Source of the DNA: Hygrophila difformis
Lineage: Eukaryota > Streptophyta > Magnoliopsida > Lamiales > Acanthaceae
DNA: 64,000 nt
NCBI GenBank assembly: GCA_030278955.1
Contig: JAOANR010000001.1
Span: 38,327,708-38,391,707 of the forward strand
Direction: 5' to 3'
In this document: positions 56,466 through 64,000 of the stretch, one piece after another
Layout: the number at the start of each line of letters is the position of its first letter
Numbering within the stretch: the stretch's first letter is position 1
The notes under the pieces: generated by a model
The model's database searches: none
Seen by the model: the letters and a program-made list of their open reading frames with translations, nothing else
What the model was told of the DNA's origin: nothing
Position numbers and translations under genes: made by a program

Positions 56466-56703
56466 ATCTGTAAAAGAAACGAAACGAGACATCGATAAGG
56501 GAATCCAATTAAATCCTTGAAAATTTGTGTTTTTTTAAATTTATGGCAACTTATTTAGTTACGTTGCAAGCTATATCTATGATCTTATGAATCCATGTCT
56601 TCTAAAGTATGCGATTACATGAATTGTTTAAATTATGCACATGTTTTCATTAAATTTAAATAAAGGCTTTGAAACCTCATAATCTTGTACGTGTTAACTT
56701 ACT

Positions 56704-56755
56704 CAGCACGTAGTGCTGACCAAAACCGTTTTTTTTTTTCCCCTGTTTCTTTCAG
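56704..56755 (+). promoter_or_regulatory. LTR stem-loop and acceptor-like site, H
   Basis: CAGCAC (56704-56709), GTA loop, GTGCTG (56713-56718), then a long T/C run ending TTTCAG at 56755. Confidence 0.55.
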
Positions 56756-57107
56756 AGCTGAAGAATATGCATCATCATATGCATTCATGGGAATTTTGGG
56801 GAAATGCTTTATTTGTAAATGATACGTTAGACTAGAATTTGCATGAACGGGCCTGTTTAACCCGTATTCTGGCCGTGTTGGCTATATTTAAATTCCGCTG
56901 CATTATACTTATGTAAATATTATTTTTCCGCTGCAACTTTGATGTACTATTTTTAAATTATATATAAACGGGCTGTTTGAATGTTTAAATTCTGAAAAAC
57001 CATAGCCTTGCATCTCTTTAGCAAGCTCGGAGAAACCGTGTCTTGCTAGGGAGGTGTGGCGGTGACATCCCGACCTGGGTGACCAAAAACCGGGGTGTTA
57101 CAATTAT

Positions 57108-57372
57108 ATATACATACATATATTATTTATTTATTTATTTTAGTAAATACCTTGTATGTTTATTGGATTGAGTCTCAACAAAACATTTGAAAAATAATAT
57201 TAATAAAATATAAAGAGTAATTTAAATATACTTGTGTAATTTATAATGCTCGTAATTTTTATTGCTCAATAGAAAATTTTTCTCGGGTACAAACCATAGA
57301 AATGGGAATAGTAGTACTAGTAATAAATAAGAATAGTAATAATAGATATAGTGCATCAATATATCTCTAAGT
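57108..57372 (-). other. Pre-gag leader of G (second part)
   Basis: Continuation after solo LTR H; matches 16840-17040 of element 2. AT-rich, no gene. Confidence 0.6.
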
Positions 57373-57583
57373 CTAGAGTGAATAAGTAGTCGCATCCTCA
57401 ATGGGGTCGTCTTCGTCGCTTGATATGTCGATTGGGCTGGATGGCCAAGCATCGGGTGTGGGTCGGGGGCTATGAGGAAATATGTCATCAGCTAGGTTGG
57501 TCAGCTCCCACCCCAAGTACTCTACTTGCTCCTCTAGGTTATTGTTCTTGTTTTGGAGCGCAACCACTTGAGCCTGGAGTTTA
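57373..57583 (-). pseudogene. Small coiled-coil/acidic leader ORF of G, C-terminal half
   Basis: On the minus strand after the solo LTR I boundary: Gln/Asn/Leu-rich coiled coil (ALQNKNNNLEEQVEYLGWEL), a Pro-rich linker, and an acidic end DISSDEDDPIEDATTYSL with TAG at 57373. Aligns by position and sequence with the element 2 ORF end (EESSDEDDSMEDPDTYDH). The other half is at 60278-60467. Confidence 0.7.
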
Positions 57584-60277
57584 TGTAACACCCCGGATTT
57601 GATCACCCAGGCCAGGGCATTACCGCCACACCTTCCCAAGCAAGACGCGAACCATTTCGAGCTCACTTGAGAAGATGCTAAGGCTAAGTTGTACCAATAC
57701 ATAAAAATAATTTAAAAACGATTCAATAAGTGCCCGAAGGTTTAAATCAGAGTTAAGTCAAACATACATAATTTAAAACAGTGCGGAAGCTAAGGGCCAA
57801 ACACGGCCAAACATGAGTTTGGGATTCGTAAAAGAATTTAAAAACAAGTGCGACAAGTCTTCGGAAATTCCCATCCCAAATGTAAATGCCATGCGCTAAT
57901 CTTCAACATCTGAAAAAAAAATAGAGACAACGTATCTATCAGTACAACGGTACTGAGTAAGTTAATGTATAGCATAACAAATTTTAAAGTTTTTAGAAGA
58001 GAGATTTAAAGATAGAATTTGTAATTTAAAAAGGAAGGTCGAGTAAAAATAATTCCGGAAGATTCTTACACTTTACCATACGAATAATATATCATTATTC
58101 ATTTTTGATCAAGAACAACCATTCTTGGGGAATCAAACCCGCAAGAGCTCAAACACATTCTTTTACCATTGTTTCCATATCATCGAGGACATCATTGTTT
58201 CCAGAACTCAAATACCTTCGTTTACCATTGTTCATTATGATCGAGGACACCTCGTCCTTGGGGAATCGAACCCGCAAGAACTCAATGTACATCCTAGGGA
58301 ATCGAACCCATAGGAGTCAACAATATCCTGGGGAATCGAACCCGCAGGAAAAACATACACCTTGGGGAATCGAACCCGCAAGGCAAGTGAAAGTAGCGGA
58401 CCCTATACAGACACACTCCGGAGCCCTAGATAACCCATACGGATACATCTAGGAGTATAGACTCATACTAACACTCAACATAATTTACTTGGCGCCGTTT
58501 TGGCCACCAAAAAGAGGGGGCGGCCCAACGAGCTCACGCCAAGTGCACTTACCCTCCAAAGTTGGGCATCTAACTCGATCAAAAGTCACAAAGTTTCAAA
58601 ACTTATACACATTTCCAGATTTCATAATATTCATAAATGAGTAGCAATTGACTCACATTTTGTCCAAAACGCACGAAGGCAATTTCACCGAAGAAACTCA
58701 CTGTGGCAGTTTTCAAGTTCGTACCAGGGAATACAGTAAACCATTTTAAAAATTTCTGAAACTTTTACAGAGACTAGGAAACACCTAAATAAGCATTTTC
58801 CTTAGAAATAGGCTTTGCCAATTTTGGACTCTAAATAGCCCAAAAAAAATCATTTCAGAAAACACCTCTTCAAAAGACACAGAAATCACTTTGCACTCGA
58901 CCACAGTTTCTTTAAAAATCCATAACAATTCTAAAAGTGATCCAAAAATTCTGAAAATTTACGGGGATAAACTAACACATAGATGAACATTTGTCATGAA
59001 GAAGTCGACCATTAAAAACGACCGTAGACAGGAGTAATACGAACAACAACACTGACTGCTTCTATGAAACGAAAACTGTCAACACAAACTCAGAAAATAC
59101 CAGATGCTTTTTCGACGCCTAAATCATGTCCAAAAATTATGAAAATTTACAGAGATCATCTTCAAAGTGTTAGGAACATTTTTTCATTTAGAAACGTTTT
59201 TCCAAAAGCGAACGGATCTAGACGAACAAAGAGGAACAAAAGAAACTATCTTATAGAAACCCTAAATCACAGATTTGACAAGAGATAGAATTCGAGTTGT
59301 TTCTCCATGAATACTCAACCAAAAACTATAAAACTTGAAAGGCACAACACTAACTTACTTAGGATTAGATTAGAGTCGAAGATCCTTCAAATCCAAGTCT
59401 CAAGGGTGGCCTCCAACCCGCAATACAGCCTGCTACTTTTCCGAAACCTTGATTTGGACAAGTTGAGGAAAGATCCTTAGTTTCTAGTCTTAAATCTCGA
59501 TTCTAAAGTGAAATATGGTCTGAAAGGGATCCTTACCTTGTGGATGAAAAGTTTGGTTGGTGATGAACTCGTCCAACTCGCCAAACTCCGAAGAACTACT
59601 CACAATTCTCACCAACACTCTCATGTAAATCTGATTTTCGAAATGAAGGTTGGTGGAGTGTTTTTGGGGCTGAAAAGGGGTTGGAAAGGGAGTGTTTAGA
59701 ATTCCTATGGAAGCCTTGATGATCCTAGGAAGTTGTGGAAGGGTTTATGGCAGTCAAGGCTCGAAATTGGAGCCTACCAAACCACATTCACCCTCTATGT
59801 TCGCCCCTGGTTCAATGAATCTTCTTTTGTTCATGTTTCCACATTAATCCAACTTAGTGGGTAGTTTAATACATCCAAAAACCATCCAAAGGAGTCCAAA
59901 TACATCCCTAAGTAACTGATAACCGAAGTTGGATTGATTGGACTTGAATCATCTCGAAAATTGAAGCAAAAACGCGTATGGCGTTTTGGAACGCCACCTC
60001 TGGCCGCCGGCGCGGGCTTCGCGCGCCGCGCGCCACCACCGCGCGGCCACCTGCTGCGCGGTCTCTTTTTTTTTTTTTGAATATTATGATTTTAAATTCT
60101 AAAAATCATAATATGGAATTATCCGAGATCGTTGGATAATCCGATAACTCTCTTCGAGTTGCTATCGTCCGAAAATATTTAATTCCGCTCTCTCGGAATT
60201 ATTTCGGTTGCGATAGTTAAATCCAATTTTTTAATTTTTGGATTTAAATTCTCGACGTCGATTTCTCGGGTATTACA
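57584..60277 (-). repeat. Solo LTR I, 2694 bp, R1 family
   Basis: Minus strand TGTAATACCCGAGAAATCGAC (first 13 bases diagnostic) to CCGGGGTGTTACA, flanked by GTTTA on both sides (57579-57583 and 60278-60282). Shares R1-specific stretches (for example CCAAAACGGCGCC near 58490-58510 against 8205-8220). Contains a T-loop-like array (58118-58390), stem-loop (57940-57955), donor-like GTAAGG (about 59530) and a CG-rich core (60000-60062). Confidence 0.94.
58118..58390 (-). repeat. T-loop-like motif array, five copies
   Basis: GGGGAATCGAACCCGCA or variants at about 58118, 58260, 58300, 58333 and 58367, the complement of the motif in the K LTR. R1, the closer relative, lacks this array and has a different repeat in the slot. 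Confidence 0.75.
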
Positions 60278-60467
60278 GTTTAGTGACTTAGGCCTTGAGT
60301 TGGGTTATGTCATGATGATCAGCTTCCCTAAGATGTCCAAGATGGGCCATGTTAGCATCTAGCTGTCCTACCCGCATCTTGAAATAATTTATACGTTGTT
60401 GAGATTCGAGATAGGCACTGGCTAATTTCATCATAAGGTTCACCATATTCGCATTTGGTTCGGCCAT
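60278..60467 (-). pseudogene. Small leader ORF of G, N-terminal half
   Basis: Minus-strand ATG at 60467 opens MAEPNANMVNLMMKL, closely matching MAGQNANMINLMMRL of element 2, and continues helical and Leu/His-rich (MAHLGHLREADHHD) to the solo LTR I boundary. Confidence 0.7.
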
Positions 60468-60887
60468 CTAGTGTGAACAAGGTAGGTTAGAGTTAGAACA
60501 TGTTAAATGTAATGTTAAGAGATGCAAGAATTTAAATCCACATGCAAGTATGCATATGCAATCGCCCCAATAAAAATTTAATTTTATCCATGTGTTTAAA
60601 AATAATTCATTTTATGGATAATAATAATTAAAATGTTGGGCCTCTATATTGGCCAAAAATAATAAATCTTTGGGCTTAAAAATATTGGATTAAAAAAAAT
60701 TTGTGCTAAAAATTTTTGGGCTAAAAAAATTAGCCTTTTAAAATAATAGTTATAAGTAAAATAATTTGGGCTAAAAACTTGGACTCAAAATAATAATAAT
60801 AGCTTTAAAAATAATGGTTTTAAAAATAATACTAGTTTCTAAAATAATAGTTTAAAAATAATAATACTAGCTTTAAAAATATTCCGG
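60468..60887 (-). other. Leader between primer site and small ORF, G
   Basis: AT-rich; similar to 17588-18008 and to 63635-64000. No gene. Confidence 0.6.
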
Positions 60888-60899
60888 GCTCTGATACCA
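60888..60899 (-). promoter_or_regulatory. G primer-binding site, Met-tRNA
   Basis: Minus strand TGGTATCAGAGC, three bases from the LTR end at 60903. Confidence 0.92.
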
Positions 60900-60902
60900 A
60901 CT

Positions 60903-63597
60903 TGTAACACCCCGATTTTGAAAACCCAGGCCGGGATGCCACCGCCACATCTCCCAAGCATGACACGACTTTATTCGAGCTCACTTGAGAGATGCAAGGC
61001 TAAAGATATTTCAAAAATGATTTAAAAACAAACAAGTCCGAAAGTACTTAAATTTAAAATAGAGTAGTAATCATCCATGTACGTTAATAATCAAGTTTAT
61101 GCAGCGGAAATAAAATAAAGGGCCGACATGGCCAAAACACGGGTTAACAGGCCTGTATACAGTCATATGGAATAATAAAGTAATTTCCAAAATAATCCCC
61201 CAAATGCATGCTCATGCTCCGTATTCTGTAATAGAAGAAAATAAAGCAACGTTTATCAGTATTAAAGAATACTGAGTACGACAATCCCTAACATAGCAAT
61301 AAAGGGGTTTTAAAATTTTAATGATTAAAAATACTTTCTTTTAAGCATGCATATTTAAAACGTGAGTTTGAATCATTTATAGACAATAATTTACTACACA
61401 TATTCTCGTAGCTAAATTAAATTTAAAAAAATTGGTAAAATAAGGCATGGGCATAAATTTAAAAACATAATTTAAATGCATAAGTAGTGACATAAATAAA
61501 TAAATAAAATCTAAGTCTTTTAATTTTCTCCGTTAACTAAGAAGAGGACGCCACAACCAAGTTTCTCAAGTATCTCGTTTCTCAAATATCAAATTTCAGA
61601 ATTGCCGAAGCAATCCGCTTATCCCGCCATACACAGTACCATTCCGGAGCATCGAGTAACCCATCCGGGTACACCCGAGTGCGTAGACTAGTTTTCATTG
61701 GCCGTTTTGGCACAATTTCACAGTATTTCACATTTCGTCCATTCAGGCATGAATTTCAAGATAGAGGGGCACCCTACAGAGCACTCATCCCCTACTTCAC
61801 GTGGAGATCTAGCTCAGCCTAGATTAACGGGTTTTTGAAAAAAAAATATTTTTATTGTTTAGACATAGCTCACAAATCGTGTGTTTCTCAAAAGTTGAGT
61901 TTTTCAACATAACAACCGAAGTCATTGCCACAGTTTACGCCATTTCAGTTTAAAAATTCAATTCCAAGGCAATCGACTTGAAATTTGTACAGCGACTCAA
62001 AAACACGCTAACGAACAACTTTCATATTTTGAGTTTTTTCGGAATTAGGTGAGGAAGCAAGTGAAATTTTACAATATCTTCAAAACATAAAATCTGTCGA
62101 CTTTTCTAAAACAGCGCACTGATTTTCAAACGAGTTTTCGACATAGCAAACGACCTCCAAAATTTATGAAAATTTACAGACACTTACAAGACACCAAAAT
62201 AAACAAGTTTTATTATAGGCATTTTACGCAAAATCATTACGGATTAAATCAGATTAATTCATCAAGTTTGAATTCAAAATCTGTCAACTTTTTCCTTAAA
62301 AACACAGTCTGTTCAAAATGGTTTTTGACTATCCAAACCTTAACGAAAATGCATGAACTTTTACAGGCATAATTATGAGACAATTATCTATAACTTTTAT
62401 TTTTACACCAAAGATTAGGTTTGCGCGGAAGTGATAGAAAAATGTACATCAAGTTCGACTAGGCATGCTGTCAAGTTTTTCGAAAAATTCATGCAACTCA
62501 GAAAATGTCCGACGCGTTTTGGGGTATCAAACCTTGATGAAAATGCGTGAAATTTTGATACAACCTAGATTAAGATGTTAGGAACAAATCTCTAGTTCGG
62601 AGTTTTCCATTTCGGATTCTCGAAATAGGGTTTTTCGTTTGATCTCAGAAAACGCGCAAAAGTGAATCTTTTAAGTGCGATTTTTATGTTTTGATTAAAA
62701 CTAATGTTACGAACGATCCTAAGCCACCGATATTGACATGTAAGGCATTATCTTAGTTGATATGAGTTCTAGACAGTCCTTGGGTCGTCCGAAATCTACG
62801 GATCGTCACGAATGGATCTCCTCAACACGATTCTTCCTCCTTTGGCCACGAATCGGAATCGAAAGTAAAAATCTAGGGTTAGATCGAATTTTCGGACTCA
62901 AAAAGATGTAGGAAAACTTAATAACACTCACCAAAAAATCTGAAATCCTTGAATCCTTGTTCTCCACGCCTCCTTGGTCGGATTTGGTTGCCGGAAAATG
63001 GTCGGAAAGCAAGAACTTGGTGTTTTTCGGGTTTGGGAGAAGTTTGGAGAATATGGGGCTGCCTAGGGTTGATCTTGGACGAAAATTTGAGTGCCAAACC
63101 CTCACAATCCATCCATATACTCCTTCCCTCGACTGGGATTGTGATACCAAAGTCGGGGGTCGAAAATAAGGTAAGAAATCGCCGAAAAGTGAAACCTGAT
63201 CGCACCGAGCCACGCGGCCGTGGCGCGCGATCTCCCCAGACCGCGTGGCCACCGCGCGGCGTCCGGCTGGGCTGCGGCCGGGCCGGGCCGTGCGATCCGT
63301 CGGGCCTTTCCTCCTCTTTCGGGTATCTATCCTCCTACGTTCTCGGGCTCGGTTTTCCGGGCCATTCCCGGATTATGATTTCTATCCTAAATTTTATTTC
63401 GTCTCTAATTGATTTTGTATTCGTATTCTTGAATCCGTTGAATTTGAATTCGTCGGCTTCAAATCCGTCGACCTTCGATTCCCGTGCAATGATTTATTTA
63501 TTTAAATCATTTCCGACTTCACGGTTCTTGGAATTAAAATTCCCTTGCTCTTCGAATTTAATTCCATTTCCTATTATTAAAAGTCTCGGGTATTACA
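60903..63597 (-). repeat. G 5' LTR, 2695 bp
   Basis: Minus strand TGTAATACCCGAG (63597) to CGGGGTGTTACA (60903). Contains a CG-rich core (63217-63265), donor-like GTGAGT (about 62930), stem-loop (61257-61274) and acceptor-like CAG. Long frames such as 62949-63767 run through LTR sequence and are not genes. Confidence 0.92.
61257..61274 (-). promoter_or_regulatory. LTR stem-loop, G
   Basis: CAGTATT/AATACTG with a 4-base loop, as in F. Confidence 0.5.
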
Positions 63598-63619
63598 TTA
63601 TCAAAATCGCGGTGTTACA
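63598..63619 (+). repeat. F 5' LTR, displaced last 17 bp plus TTATC duplication
   Basis: TTATC (63598-63602) repeats 45907-45911; AAAATCGCGGTGTTACA completes the F LTR. Confidence 0.92.
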
Positions 63620-63622
63620 AGT

Positions 63623-63634
63623 TGGTATCAGAGC
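63623..63634 (+). promoter_or_regulatory. F primer-binding site, Met-tRNA
   Basis: TGGTATCAGAGC three bases after the LTR end. Confidence 0.93.
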
Positions 63635-64000
63635 CCGGAATATTTTTAAAACTATTATTATTATTTTAAAAACTAGTATTATTTTTAACCATTATTTTAA
63701 AAACTATTATTATTATTTTAAGCCCAAGTCATTTTACTTATTATTTTATAAAATCCTAAATTTTTGAGCCAAAAAATTTTTAGACCAAAATTTTTATTTA
63801 CTTAGTCCAATATTTTTAAGCCAAAGATTTATTACTTTTGGCCCAATATAGAGGCTCAACATTTTATTACTATTATCCATGAAATAAATTTATTTTTTTA
63901 AAACACATGGATAAATTAAATTTTTATTGGGGGGATTGCATATGCATACTTGCATGTAGATTTAAATTCTTGCATCTCCTAAGCTTACATTTGACATGTT
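63635..64000 (+). other. Start of F's leader
   Basis: AT-rich leader with GGCCCAATATAGAGGC and a GGGGGATTGCATATGCATAC stretch, the plus-orientation counterpart of 60490-60887 and 17600-18008. F's own small ORF and gag should follow beyond the window. Confidence 0.75.

Larger units (their letters stand above)
54420..57102 (+). repeat. Solo LTR H, 2683 bp
   Basis: TGTAATACCCGAG to CGGGGTGTTACA with a perfect 5-bp duplication ATTAT on both sides (54415-54419, 57103-57107), so the internal region was lost by LTR-LTR recombination. Contains a CG-rich core (54795-54845), the clearest TATA box of all the LTRs (TATAAATA, 54968-54975), donor-like GTAAGA (55119), a minisatellite (56271-56465), stem-loop (56704-56718) and acceptor-like CAG (56753-56755). 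Confidence 0.95.
45912..63597 (-). mobile_element. G: full-length but decayed chromovirus with three nested insertions
   Basis: Flanked by the 5-bp duplication TTATC (45907-45911 and 63598-63602). Minus-strand order: 5' LTR (60903-63597), primer site, leader, small ORF split by solo LTR I, pre-gag leader split by solo LTR H, gag with a TRIM inside, pol, purine tracts, 3' LTR (45912-47963). Subtracting insertions leaves about 11.1 kb. Multiple stops and frameshifts make it inactive. Confidence 0.92.

Noticed and set aside
62949..63767. 272-codon plus-strand ORF
   Set aside because: It runs through G's LTR, its boundary and F's primer site; homologous frames in other LTRs are broken.

Overview
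This window is repeat-dominated plant nuclear DNA, almost certainly from an angiosperm and probably a eudicot. The evidence is a pile of Ty3/gypsy chromovirus LTR retrotransposons with initiator-Met tRNA primer sites, a CACTA element with GGTCGG subterminal repeats, a hAT-like element, LINE fragments and a TRIM. I found no convincing host gene, tRNA or rRNA gene. Names R1, K, E, F, G, H, I and J are mine.

Layout. 1-8999: element R1 (+), a complete Tekay/Del-like chromovirus. Its 5' LTR is cut by the window start, it has an extra small ORF before gag, and its gag-pol frame is intact. The overlapping LTR parts differ at one base in 619. R1 sits inside repeat A (9000-~13560, minus orientation), a long repeat with arrays of two-tier hairpins. 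13811-19765: a wrecked minus-strand chromovirus ('element 2') holding a plus-strand ORF of the putative plant transposon protein type. 19766-24259: the 3' end of plus-strand element K, whose LTR contains a 1-kb tandem duplication, followed by the tail of an older LTR (J). 24260-31592: copies B and C of the hairpin-bearing repeat, with a hAT-like element (27134-28202) between 8-bp target duplications. 31593-36854: LINE ORF1 remnant (-), a small MITE-like piece, a decayed CACTA transposase gene with its 3' terminus at 35498, and a LINE ORF2 3' fragment (+). 36855-43248: element E (-), an LTR element with a protease-like ORF whose catalytic Asp is Asn and no visible RT or integrase. 43249-64000: element F (+) inserted in E's 5' LTR. 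Its own 5' LTR is split near its end by element G (-, 45912-63597), with TTATC duplications at both ends. G carries a TRIM in gag (51988-53191) and two solo LTRs, H (54420-57102, TSD ATTAT) and I (57584-60277, TSD GTTTA). F's primer site and leader resume at 63620 and run off the window.

How it fits together. The chromovirus copies share one plan: LTR, Met-tRNA primer site, a small coiled-coil/acidic ORF, gag-pol, a purine tract followed by an LTR-start look-alike, a perfect hairpin, a second purine tract, LTR. Comparing their LTRs shows a stem-loop with compensatory base changes next to a pyrimidine-rich CAG acceptor-like site, a donor-like site far upstream, and a slot holding a different minisatellite in each copy. 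These comparisons, and the hairpin arrays of repeats A/B/C, are the least ordinary signals here.
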